Assembly: GCF_014695715.1 (NCBI RefSeq)
Contig: NZ_JACJOT010000018.1
Span: 1 to 64,000, forward strand
DNA: 64,000 bases
Direction of reading: 5' to 3'
Source of the DNA: Microcoleus sp. FACHB-68
Lineage (GTDB): Bacteria > Cyanobacteriota > Cyanobacteriia > Cyanobacteriales > Oscillatoriaceae
How positions within the stretch are numbered: the first letter of the stretch is position 1; every line of letters starts with the position of its first letter. Positions 30,681-38,925 of the stretch are shown piece after piece. The translations under genes were made by a program, and so were the position numbers. Below the pieces are notes generated by a model. It searched no databases and was not told the DNA's origin. It worked only from the letters and a program-made list of their open reading frames with translations.

Positions 30681-32408
30681 ATGGTAGTGCTCACCGACCG
30701 AGTCCAACGCAGACTGACGATAGAAACCGGCGAAATTTCCCAGGACACAACAACGATACGCTCACTAGACTGGGATCGCGATCGTTTTGACATAGAATTT
30801 GGACTGCAAAACGGTACAACCTATAACTCCTACTTAATTCGGGGTGAGAAAACAGCCTTAGTAGACACATCCCACGAGAAATTCCGCCAGCTGTATCTAG
30901 ACACCCTGCACGGCATCATAGAACCCGCTGAAATTGATTATTTGATTATCAGCCACACCGAGCCAGACCATAGTGGTTTAGTTAAAGATGTCTTGCAACT
31001 GGCACCGCAAGCCACCGTGGTTGGCGCAAAAGTTGCGATACAGTTTTTAGAAGATTTAGTTCACCGGCCATTTCAACGCCAAATTGTAAAAAATGGCGAC
31101 AAACTCGATTTAGGCAACGGGCACGTTTTGGAATTCGTATCAGCCCCTAACCTGCATTGGCCAGATACAATTTTCACCTACGATCATAAAACCCAGGTTC
31201 TCTTCACCTGCGATGCCTTTGGGATGCACTATTGCTCCGATAAAACCTTTGACGAAGATTTAGCAGCCATTGAAGAAGATTATCACTTTTACTACGAGTG
31301 TTTAATGGCTCCTAATGCCCGTTCTGTCTTAGGTGCGATGAAGCGCATGGCAGACTTGGGAGAAATTACCACAATTGCCACCGGCCACGGCCCTCTGCTG
31401 CGTCATAATTTAGTAGAACTCACCGGACGTTACCGGCAGTGGAGTCAAGCGCAAGCCAAAGCAGAAACCACGGTTGCCGTCTTTTACTTCTCAGATTACG
31501 GCTATAGTGATCGCCTCAGCCAAGCGATCGCCTACGGGATTACCAAAACCGGCGTTGCGGTGGAAATGATGGATCTCAAATTTGCCGAACCTCAAGAAGC
31601 CAGGGAACTCGTCAGTCAGGCAGCCGGTATCGTGATCGGCGCACCCCCAACCAGTGGCTTTGGTGCTACCACTGCCGAAGCTGCGATTAGCACTATTTTG
31701 GCAGCCGTTACTAATAAGCAAAGCATCGGTTTGTTTGAATCTGGCGGTGGGGATGATGTATCGATTTATCCCCTGCGGAGTAAGTTCTTGGAGTTGGGTT
31801 TAAAAGAAGCATTTCCCAACATTCTAATTAAAGAAATGCCAACTGAAGGGACTTACAAACTGTGCGATGAAGCCGGCACTGACTTGGGACAGTGGCTCAC
31901 TCGCGATAAAGCTATCAAGCAGATGAAGTCCCTCGATAATGAACTTGATAAAGCCCTGGGACGCATCAGCGGCGGGCTTTACATTATCACTGCTAAAAAA
32001 GGGGATGCCAGCAGTGCTATGTTAGCATCCTGGGTTGCTCAAGCAAGTTTCAAGCCTTTCGGTTTAACGATTGCTGTTGCTAAGGATCGGGCAATTGAAG
32101 CGTTAATGCACGTCGGTGATCGCTTCGTTCTTAACGTACTGGAAGAAGGCAATTACCAAGCGCTGATGAAACATTTTCTCAAGCGATTTCCGCCTGGTGC
32201 TGATCGGTTTGCCGGCGTGAATACTCAGCCGGCTAGCAATGGTTGCCCAATTTTAACTGACGCTGTCGCCTATCTGGAATGCCAAGTTGCTAGCCGCATG
32301 GAGTGTTCAGATCACTGGATTGTTTACGCAACAATTGACGCGGGTCGTGTTTCCAATCCTGATGCGTTGCCGGCAGTTCACCACCGGAAAGTTGGCAATC
32401 ACTACTAA
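30681..32408 (+). CDS. flv3: flavodiiron protein Flv3
   Basis: Cyanobacterial diflavin flavodiiron protein of 575 residues: a metallo-beta-lactamase diiron domain (about 30-265), a flavodoxin domain (about 275-420, FYFSDYGYSDRL) and a flavin reductase domain (about 440-575, ending VHHRKVGNHY). The diiron ligands are canonical: HTEPDH at 92-97, CDAFGMH and a later HGPLL. Canonical ligands plus the residue pattern (SLDWDRDRFDIEFGLQ) mark it as Flv3 rather than Flv1. With Flv1 it reduces oxygen to water using photosystem I electrons, protecting cells in fluctuating light. GGAGG sits 8 bases before the ATG. flv1 follows 181 bases downstream, so the partners are probably coexpressed. Confidence 0.93.
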   Translation: MVVLTDRVQRRLTIETGEISQDTTTIRSLDWDRDRFDIEFGLQNGTTYNSYLIRGEKTALVDTSHEKFRQLYLDTLHGIIEPAEIDYLIISHTEPDHSGLVKDVLQLAPQATVVGAKVAIQFLEDLVHRPFQRQIVKNGDKLDLGNGHVLEFVSAPNLHWPDTIFTYDHKTQVLFTCDAFGMHYCSDKTFDEDLAAIEEDYHFYYECLMAPNARSVLGAMKRMADLGEITTIATGHGPLLRHNLVELTGRYRQWSQAQAKAETTVAVFYFSDYGYSDRLSQAIAYGITKTGVAVEMMDLKFAEPQEARELVSQAAGIVIGAPPTSGFGATTAEAAISTILAAVTNKQSIGLFESGGGDDVSIYPLRSKFLELGLKEAFPNILIKEMPTEGTYKLCDEAGTDLGQWLTRDKAIKQMKSLDNELDKALGRISGGLYIITAKKGDASSAMLASWVAQASFKPFGLTIAVAKDRAIEALMHVGDRFVLNVLEEGNYQALMKHFLKRFPPGADRFAGVNTQPASNGCPILTDAVAYLECQVASRMECSDHWIVYATIDAGRVSNPDALPAVHHRKVGNHY

Positions 32409-32472
32409 CTTTCTGCAACCCAAAGGAACACAAAGGTTGCCGCCAATTAGTCAGTGATATTCAGCCAATGGA

Positions 32473-32512
32473 GATCCCCCCAACCCCCTTTAATAAGGGG
32501 GCTAGGGGAATC
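32473..32512. repeat. palindromic interspersed repeat between flv3 and flv1
   Basis: CCCCCTT, TAAT, AAGGGGG (32484-32501) nested inside outer GATCCCCC/GGGGAATC arms. This CCCCCAACCCCC/GGGGG type of short palindrome recurs near 49270-49400 in the window and is widespread in cyanobacteria. It could attenuate readthrough between the two flv genes. Confidence 0.6.
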
Positions 32513-32589
32513 GATCTTTATCCGAGAAATATTAGCCTTTGCGAACCTTTGCGGTTTTAGCCTTTAAATACACTTACCCAACTTCATCT

Positions 32590-34311
32590 ATGACACCCGC
32601 AAAACCTCGTGATGTTCAAGTTCTCGCAACCGGCGAAGATACCAGAGTGCTGCGTTCGCGTACCTGGGAAAGACTTAAATTTGAAGTTGAATATTCACTT
32701 CAACGAGGAACAACGGCGAATTCTTTCTTAATTGAAGCGGAAAAAACTGCTTTGATTGACCCGCCTGGTGAATCGTTTACTGAAATTTATTTAGCGGCAT
32801 TGCAGCAGCGTTTTGATCTGAAAAAGCTAGATTATGTAATTTTAGGACACGTCAATCCGAACCGGGGTGCGACGCTGACAGCTTTGTTAAAATTAGCCCC
32901 TCAAATTACATTTGTTTGCTCAAATCCCGCTGCGATCGCTTTGCGTGCTGCTTTGCCGGATCAAACTTTGAATATCACGGTTGTGCGGGGGGAAGAAACT
33001 TTAGATTTAGGAAAAGGGCATGAGTTAAAATTTATTCCTACTCCGAGTCCGCGTTGGCCTGATGGACTGTGTACTTACGACCCAAAAACGCAAATTCTCT
33101 ACACAGATAAGTTTTTTGGGGCGCACGTTTGCGGCGATCAGGTGTTTGATGAAGGGTGGAAAATATACAGTGAAGACCGGCGCTTTTATTTCGACTGTCT
33201 CCACGCCGCACAGGCGCGTCAGGTAGAAAGTGCTTTAGATAAAATTGCAGATTTGCCGGTGCAATTTTACGCGCCTTCTCATGGCCCTTTGGTGCGCTAT
33301 GGATTAACTGAACTCACCCATCTTTACCGGCAGTGGAGTCAAGATCAAAAATCTACAGACTTGACAGTTGCTCTGCTTTATGCTTCCGCTTATGGCAATA
33401 CCGCAACTTTAGCGCAAGCAATTGCAAAGGGCATCACCAAAGCAGGCGTGGGCGTAGAATTAATTAATTGCGAAGCAGTTGAGCCGGCGGAAATCCAAGA
33501 AGCAATAGAAAAATGTGCTGGATTTATTATCGGTTCTCCCACACTTGGGGGTCATGCCCCAACTCAAATTCAAACCGCTTTGGGAGTTGTGCTTTCTAAC
33601 GCAACGAAGACGAAATTAGCCGGCGTTTTTGGTTCCTACGGTTGGAGTGGCGAAGCGATTGATTTGTTAGAAAGCAAATTACAAGATGCCGGTTATAAGC
33701 TCGGTTTTGAACCAATTCGGGTGAAATTTAAACCCACCGATGTTACTTTACAACAATGCGAAGAAGCGGGAACAGATTTCGCTCAAGCATTGATAAAATC
33801 CCAAAAACTTCGCGCACCAAAACAATCGGTAAACGCCGCCCAATCGGATCGTACCGCACAAGCAGTCGGTCGTCTTGTGGGATCGCTTTGTGTGGTGGCA
33901 GCCAAGCGGGGAGAAGTAACAAGTGGGATGCTGGCTTCTTGGGTGTCTCAAGCAACATTTAATCCCCCTGGTTTAACGGTTGCGGTTGCTAAAGATCGCG
34001 CGATTGAATCTTTGATGCACAAGGGAGATAAGTTTGTTTTAAATATCTTGGCTGAAGGTAAGCAATTGCGAAAGCATTTTATGAAGTCTTTCGCACCAGG
34101 AGAAGATCGATTTGCCGGCTTGGAAACAAAAGAAGCTAACAACGGTTGTCCTGTTTTAGACGGCGCTCTTGCTTATTTAGAATGCACCGTAGACAATCGC
34201 ATGGAATGTGGAGATCACTGGCTGGTTTATGCAGTGGTTGAAAATGGTCATGTGCAGCAAGCTACCGGCATGACAGCGGTGCAGCAGCGCAAAACGGGAA
34301 GTCATTATTAG
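32590..34311 (+). CDS. flv1: flavodiiron protein Flv1
   Basis: Flavodiiron protein of 573 residues from the ATG at 32590; an upstream in-frame TTG at 32539 adds a non-conserved stretch. It has the same three domains as Flv3: diiron-domain fold, flavodoxin (LLYASAYGNTATL) and flavin reductase ending QQRKTGSHY. The diiron site is degenerate: the position of HxExDH reads HVNPNR (87-92), as expected for Flv1/Flv4 types that pair with a canonical partner. Similarity to Flv1 (RTWERLKFEVEYSLQRGTTANS) and adjacency to flv3 favour Flv1 over Flv4. Its role is oxygen photoreduction as a heteromer with Flv3. Confidence 0.92.
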   Translation: MTPAKPRDVQVLATGEDTRVLRSRTWERLKFEVEYSLQRGTTANSFLIEAEKTALIDPPGESFTEIYLAALQQRFDLKKLDYVILGHVNPNRGATLTALLKLAPQITFVCSNPAAIALRAALPDQTLNITVVRGEETLDLGKGHELKFIPTPSPRWPDGLCTYDPKTQILYTDKFFGAHVCGDQVFDEGWKIYSEDRRFYFDCLHAAQARQVESALDKIADLPVQFYAPSHGPLVRYGLTELTHLYRQWSQDQKSTDLTVALLYASAYGNTATLAQAIAKGITKAGVGVELINCEAVEPAEIQEAIEKCAGFIIGSPTLGGHAPTQIQTALGVVLSNATKTKLAGVFGSYGWSGEAIDLLESKLQDAGYKLGFEPIRVKFKPTDVTLQQCEEAGTDFAQALIKSQKLRAPKQSVNAAQSDRTAQAVGRLVGSLCVVAAKRGEVTSGMLASWVSQATFNPPGLTVAVAKDRAIESLMHKGDKFVLNILAEGKQLRKHFMKSFAPGEDRFAGLETKEANNGCPVLDGALAYLECTVDNRMECGDHWLVYAVVENGHVQQATGMTAVQQRKTGSHY

Positions 34312-34348
34312 GGGCAAGGCTGCGCCAACCTAAAGGTAGGGGCATGGG

Positions 34349-34387
34349 GCATAGGGCATGGGGAGTCCTAGTGCCCTATGCTTTGTC
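34349..34387. terminator. hairpin between convergent flv1 and the helical-protein gene
   Basis: GCATAGGGCA (34349-34358) pairs perfectly with TGCCCTATGC (34372-34381), followed by TTTGTCT. It is made from CATGGGG/CCCTATG heptamer-like sequence similar to the array at 30518, in a short convergent gap, so it probably terminates from both sides. Confidence 0.7.
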
Positions 34388-34396
34388 TCTAGTAGT

Positions 34397-35794
34397 TTAC
34401 AGCCGGCGAAATTCATTTTGTAATGCTCGATAGCGGGGATAACGTTGGCAAATAGCGTTAATATAATTTCGCCCGTTTTCTGGCGCTTTCAAAATGTCTT
34501 GATAAATCGATTTGATCGCGCCGGCATGACGGGCAGCCGTGCGATAGTGTTCGCGGCTTTGCAAGCCAATATAATGCTGCACTAGCTGCTCGTAAATCTT
34601 TAGGGATGCTTGGGGATAATGTTCTTTAACTCCTTCGGCAACTAAAACCTGCAATCGTTCAGCATGAAGATGCCGGTGTGCCAGTTGAATCGCGGCTTCC
34701 CAATCACTTTCAAATAAATAAATTTGCGCCAAAATTTCAGGATTTCGCTTTGCAAATTCTAGCAGTTGCGGCTGTAATTCTTGCCACTGATTTGCGGAAG
34801 CAGCGGTTTTAACTTGTTCGTACAAGTCCAGATTAACCCCGCTATATTCTGCGGTTGCTATCAAAATGCGGCAGAGGTTTTCGTAGTCGTATTTAAGTGT
34901 GTAGTAATCGGCTAAAGTCCGTAACAGTTCGCTGGGCTTTACTGACGAGCCTAAGAATAAGAAATCAAAACTATATCTTGGTTCCCGACGTTGTTGAAGT
35001 AAAAAGGATGCACCAAGCTCTAAGGTAGCAATGTATTTTTGCTTGTTTTGTTTTTGCAGCCAGTAGTTAGCCAGTTCCAGATAGTGAGCTTCTGTTTTTA
35101 AATTGGCTTGGCGAATCCGCAGATAATTTTCTTGATCGCCTAATTTCAAGTAATAACCGGCACTTAACTCATTTGCTCTAGAATAATCACTGGTTTCTAA
35201 TCGAGTGAGCAAATACTGATAATCTTGGGTGCCGGCACAGAGGGTTGAAATTGCCTTTTCAAGGGCATCACTCACCTCTCCATAACCGGACATCCGCCAG
35301 GTGAGAGCATTTACTAATGCATCAAAATAAGGCTGCTTTTCCTGATGAGATAAAGCGCTTTGTCTGACTGCTTCTGCATAAAAGTTAATCGCCGCTTCAA
35401 TTTGCTGCGTCCCCACCGGCAGATTTTCATGTTCAAACATCTGCTTGCCACAAAGGACAAGATGCCACAAAACTTCTAGCCGCTCATTTGAAGGCAACAT
35501 TTTTGCGGCTTCAATCATTGGATCGAGTTCGGGATAGCTTTCATCCTCATCATATTCCGGATCTAAATAAGCATATCGAGTTGGAAACGCCGCAAAAAAA
35601 TTAGAGATTTGCTGCTTTAGTTGCCGCACTTGTTCAGTTTTTCCTGGCTTCGGCGCGTAGCGAATATTCGCCAGCAGGGCGCGACTAAAATCTGGGCTGT
35701 CGCTGGACAATTTCAAGACCAAATCTAGCAGCTCCTGATGCGACATTGCTGATAAAGTCTGTTGAAGGGCACCCGGTTTATACATATCAATCAT
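34397..35794 (-). CDS. hypothetical protein, all-helical repeat type
   Basis: 465 residues with no signal peptide or membrane segment. The N-terminus SHQELLDLVLKLSSDSPDF and the whole body read as amphipathic helices rich in Leu, Gln, Ala, Tyr and Glu. Helix pairs such as YYLKLGDQENYLRIRQ, YWLQKQNKQKYIATLELG, LADYYTLKYDYENLCRIL and IAIQLAHRHL-like stretches suggest a TPR-like or HEAT-like superhelix. The family was not recognised with confidence. Related C-terminal regions occur in SWIM zinc-finger-associated proteins, but the zinc motif is absent here. ATGs at 35794 and 35785 are both possible starts. It is monocistronic and convergent with flv1. Confidence 0.75.
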   Translation of the reverse strand: MIDMYKPGALQQTLSAMSHQELLDLVLKLSSDSPDFSRALLANIRYAPKPGKTEQVRQLKQQISNFFAAFPTRYAYLDPEYDEDESYPELDPMIEAAKMLPSNERLEVLWHLVLCGKQMFEHENLPVGTQQIEAAINFYAEAVRQSALSHQEKQPYFDALVNALTWRMSGYGEVSDALEKAISTLCAGTQDYQYLLTRLETSDYSRANELSAGYYLKLGDQENYLRIRQANLKTEAHYLELANYWLQKQNKQKYIATLELGASFLLQQRREPRYSFDFLFLGSSVKPSELLRTLADYYTLKYDYENLCRILIATAEYSGVNLDLYEQVKTAASANQWQELQPQLLEFAKRNPEILAQIYLFESDWEAAIQLAHRHLHAERLQVLVAEGVKEHYPQASLKIYEQLVQHYIGLQSREHYRTAARHAGAIKSIYQDILKAPENGRNYINAICQRYPRYRALQNEFRRL

Positions 35795-36378
35795 GAGTCA
35801 ACTCCGTTTGTTCACGTTTCCTGACAAATCAGACATTTAAGCGACGTTGCTGCCAAGAATGTCGATCTGATTTCTTGTGACGACTGAAAGCGGCGAGTCT
35901 CACTCGCACATCAATGAACCTCGCCCACCACAAGCGTTTTGCCTGTCACGCGAGTTTCCATTTTAAAGTCCCTTTTTCGCGGACTTTATTGACACAACCT
36001 CGATTTTTAATCGCCTGAGCGTTGTGCGGGTAGGTTGATCGTAAAGTAGCTGTCTATTTGTTGCAATCTGTTATGCAAATAATGAATAATATTAATGCAT
36101 AATATTTACTTAGCCGGCATTGCCAATTATATTAAGTCGTAAATGCCGAATACTAAACTGCTGAGTAAACAATCGCTTAATTCAAGAGGATTTCCCTCTC
36201 ATCTATCTTTTGGTAGATAACAAAATTTGTAATTAACCGAGGTCATCTAGAAAAAGCACAGAAAACCTTTGTAATATCAATTTTTCCTGACAGTTTAAAT
36301 AGTCTTAAATCCTCTAATCCCCAAATTCTGCTCGATTCCCACTCATTTTTATAGGTAAAAATATATTTAATTGACTCT
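35795..36378. other. gene-free stretch with two small inverted repeats
   Basis: No gene seen. GCGAGT, CTC, ACTCGC (35893-35907) and AAAGTCC/GGACTTT (35965-35971, 35981-35987) are perfect short hairpins. The right half is AT-rich (TAATATTAATGCATAATATT near 36080). It must contain the promoter of the minus-strand gene to its left and the end of the iron cluster transcript to its right. Confidence 0.45.
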
Positions 36379-37338
36379 TTATTTGGGTTCAGAACTCACA
36401 GAATTTTCAACAGATGGGAGATGTTTCGAGGAGAAAATTGATCGCCCTGCAATACTTTGGAAATAAAGGGTGCCGGCGGTAACTAGAAACAAAATATAAC
36501 CAGCAGCTTGGGCGAGATAAAGCTTTGCGCGATAGCCGAATAGAGCTTTAAGAACAACACCAGGAAACTGGTTATCGGGCAATAGATTCGTCGCATCCCA
36601 AACAACCGGCCCTAAAATACAAGAAGGAGAACCGGCAATGCAAAAATTTGCAAATTGCGGTTGTAGCTGAGATAAAATGCTGCCGGCAGCGTCAAACTTT
36701 TTCAGGGCGGAAATCACTAAGCCAGAAACAATGAGGAGGAGAAAAACGCCCATAACTTGAAAAAACCGGCGAATATTAATTTTCACGCCCCATTTAAATA
36801 ACAGCACGCCAATACCGGCAGCCCCAGCTAAGCCGGCAAGGGAACCGAGTGCCGGCATCAAGCCTTGCTGAAATTTAGCCACAATAAACAAAACGGTTTC
36901 AAAGCCTTCTCTTAAAACGGCGATGAAAATTAAGCCAAAAACCCCCCAGCCGGCGGCGGCAGTCTCTTGTTGCAAGGCAGCACTCACAGCCCCTTCAACT
37001 TCAGCTTTTAAAGATTTTGCCTGCTGAGTCATCCAGATCAGCATCCAACTGAGCATAGCAATCGCTACGACACAGAAACCACCCTCCAACAAAGGCTCAA
37101 CCACCGGCGCATAAGTCCAGTTAGAAGTGCGGAGAGTTTGCATTGCCCAACTGAACAAAACCCCTATCAACGCACTCGCAACAATTCCTGCAAGAATGCC
37201 GGCAAATACCCAAGAATTCAGCCGGCTGGCATTCGCTTTCTTCAAACAAGCCAGCACAATTCCCACCACTAAGGCAGCTTCAACACCTTCCCGCAGGGTG
37301 ATGACAAAAGTAGGCAGGGCAGCACTAAAATCCATCAC
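36379..37338 (-). CDS. FTR1 family iron permease (copy A, distal)
   Basis: Integral membrane permease of 319 residues with about seven hydrophobic segments. Both family REGxE motifs are present: LREGVEAAL (Arg16, Glu17, Glu20) and LREGFETVL (Arg143, Glu144, Glu147), which carry iron in Ftr1/EfeU proteins. It is the last gene of the minus-strand iron cluster and a close paralogue of copy B, sharing almost the entire N-terminus. FTR1 proteins import Fe3+ handed over by a ferroxidase, and the multicopper oxidase heading this cluster fits that role. The start is MMDF; the second Met is equally possible. Confidence 0.9.
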   Translation of the reverse strand: MMDFSAALPTFVITLREGVEAALVVGIVLACLKKANASRLNSWVFAGILAGIVASALIGVLFSWAMQTLRTSNWTYAPVVEPLLEGGFCVVAIAMLSWMLIWMTQQAKSLKAEVEGAVSAALQQETAAAGWGVFGLIFIAVLREGFETVLFIVAKFQQGLMPALGSLAGLAGAAGIGVLLFKWGVKINIRRFFQVMGVFLLLIVSGLVISALKKFDAAGSILSQLQPQFANFCIAGSPSCILGPVVWDATNLLPDNQFPGVVLKALFGYRAKLYLAQAAGYILFLVTAGTLYFQSIAGRSIFSSKHLPSVENSVSSEPK

Positions 37339-37360
37339 TGTTTTGAGTTAAATGGCTATT

Positions 37361-37393
37361 GGCTAATCGCAAGAAATTAGCTCACGATTAGCC
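37361..37393 (-). promoter_or_regulatory. hairpin between the ferritin-like gene and FTR1 copy A
   Basis: GGCTAATCG (37361-37369) and CGATTAGCC (37385-37393) form a perfect 9-base stem with a 15-base loop in the 70-base gap between genes. No T tract follows, so an mRNA processing or attenuation role is likelier than full termination. Confidence 0.5.
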
Positions 37394-37408
37394 GCGAATT
37401 GTTGACAC

Positions 37409-37843
37409 TTAACTGAAGTCGCGCAACATCTTTTTAATTTCGATATTGTGCATTTCCTCTGTACCAATTTGCGTCCGAGCAAATTCTTCCAGATAAACGC
37501 TAGCATCCTCAACCGTATGGAGCAAGTCTTTATACATCTCCAAGGCTTTTCTCTCATGGTTGAGGCTTTCTTCCAAAATATCGCGCACGGCGTGTTTGTA
37601 GCTTTCCTCCATCGGTGCGATTCGCAGACTGGGATGCCCTTCTAAGCCGGTGAGAATTTCTCCCACTTGTTGAGCATGAATTAAAGACTCAGAGGCTTGA
37701 GCCTTAAAAAAGTCTACAATCGGTATGCGATTTGGCCCAGTCACCATGAGAGAATAGTGGGTGTAGCGCACAACCCCTGCTAATTCAAATTCCATGATGG
37801 TATTTAGCAGGCTGATGGTTTTCTTTACGTCCAGCTCTTTCAT
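37409..37843 (-). CDS. bacterioferritin/ferritin-like diiron protein
   Basis: 144-residue four-helix ferritin-like protein from the ATG at 37843. An upstream TTG would add a non-conserved tail. Iron-ligand pattern: Glu in NTIMEFELAGVVRYTHY, ExxxH in ASESLIHAQQ, Glu in LNHERKALEMY and EExxH in TEEMHNIEI. No haem-binding Met is obvious. Members store or oxidise iron or protect against peroxide. It is unusual that it sits between two FTR1 permeases, with hairpins on both sides, which suggests imported iron is handed to storage and that the gene has its own expression level. Confidence 0.83.
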   Translation of the reverse strand: MKELDVKKTISLLNTIMEFELAGVVRYTHYSLMVTGPNRIPIVDFFKAQASESLIHAQQVGEILTGLEGHPSLRIAPMEESYKHAVRDILEESLNHERKALEMYKDLLHTVEDASVYLEEFARTQIGTEEMHNIEIKKMLRDFS

Positions 37844-37906
37844 TCGTTGTTTATTGTCAGTGTTAAACACAGGATAACGGATACTGGATAAAGAATGAAC
37901 CCACAA

Positions 37907-37937
37907 ATAGGAGATTTTTCTCGCTTAAATCTCCTAT
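37907..37937 (-). promoter_or_regulatory. strong hairpin between FTR1 copy B and the ferritin-like gene
   Basis: ATAGGAGATTT (37907-37917) and AAATCTCCTAT (37927-37937) form a perfect 11-base stem with a 9-base loop, directly after the stop of FTR1 copy B (minus strand). It may attenuate or stabilise the polycistronic message. One arm contains GGAG, so it may also hide a ribosome site. Confidence 0.55.
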
Positions 37938-37942
37938 ATGGT

Positions 37943-38914
37943 TTAATCGCGCTGAGAGCTTACCGATTCTTTAGCAGATCGCCGACTTTTTAAGAAGGGT
38001 AAGAAAACCCGACCGGCTAAGCTTTGGAAATAAATCCCGCCTATGGTAATTATAAATATTCCGTAACCCAATGCTTGCACTAAAAACAGTTTGTCGGTAT
38101 AGCCGAACAGAGCATTGAATAAAAGACCCGGAAAGCGATCTTCTGGTAAGATTTTGGTTGTATTCCAAACGATAGGGCCGAGAACGCAAGAGTGAACTTT
38201 GGCAAACCGTTCGTAATAAAAACACAGGGATTGAGATTTACGATCCATCTGTGCTAGGGCGTTAATGGCTGTGTCAAAATGTCCGAGTGAGGAAACAACC
38301 AGGCCGGCTACAATTAGCAGCAATAAAATGCCCATGTAGCGGAAAAATTGGCCAATATTGATTTTAACGCCCCATTTGAATAGTAAAACGCCAATTCCTG
38401 CCGCAACACCTAACCCAACAAGGGCACCTAAAGCCGGAATAAAACCTTGTTGAAATTTGGCAACAACAAACAAAACCGTTTCAAAGCCTTCTCTTAAAAC
38501 GGCGATGAAAATTAAGCTAAAAACCCCCCAACCGGCACGGCTATTGTTTTGAAGCGCCGCACTCACTGCGCCTTCCACTTGCGCTTTCATAAACCGTGCT
38601 TGCTTAGTCATCCACACCAGCATCCAGCTGAGCATGATAATTGCTAAAACGCTAAATACGCCCTCTAGCAACGGCTCAATAATCGGTGCATATTGCTGGT
38701 TGGCAGTGCCTAAAGCTTGAATCATCACGCCAAAGAGCAAACCCACCAGCGCACTTGCAACAATTCCTGCGATGACGCCGGCATAAACCCAAGGATTTAA
38801 CTGGCTTGCTTTTGCTTTTTTTAAACAAGCCAGGACAATTCCCACAACGAGAGCAGCTTCAACACCTTCTCGGAGGGTGATGACAAATGTAGGTAAAGCA
38901 GAACTAAAATCCAT
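37943..38914 (-). CDS. FTR1 family iron permease (copy B, proximal)
   Basis: 323-residue membrane permease with both REGxE motifs: Arg15, Glu16, Glu19 in LREGVEAAL and Arg141, Glu142, Glu145 in LREGFETVL. It starts 11 bases after the lipoprotein gene and is certainly cotranscribed with it. It is nearly the same as copy A over the first 55 residues and the middle helices, and differs most in the extracytoplasmic loop before the last helices (copy B carries CFYYERFAKVHSCVLGP, copy A CIAGSPSCILGP). Two Cys in that loop are conserved between the copies. Function: iron import with the cluster's oxidase. Confidence 0.9.
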   Translation of the reverse strand: MDFSSALPTFVITLREGVEAALVVGIVLACLKKAKASQLNPWVYAGVIAGIVASALVGLLFGVMIQALGTANQQYAPIIEPLLEGVFSVLAIIMLSWMLVWMTKQARFMKAQVEGAVSAALQNNSRAGWGVFSLIFIAVLREGFETVLFVVAKFQQGFIPALGALVGLGVAAGIGVLLFKWGVKINIGQFFRYMGILLLLIVAGLVVSSLGHFDTAINALAQMDRKSQSLCFYYERFAKVHSCVLGPIVWNTTKILPEDRFPGLLFNALFGYTDKLFLVQALGYGIFIITIGGIYFQSLAGRVFLPFLKSRRSAKESVSSQRD

Positions 38915-38925
38915 GATTTAGAAGG

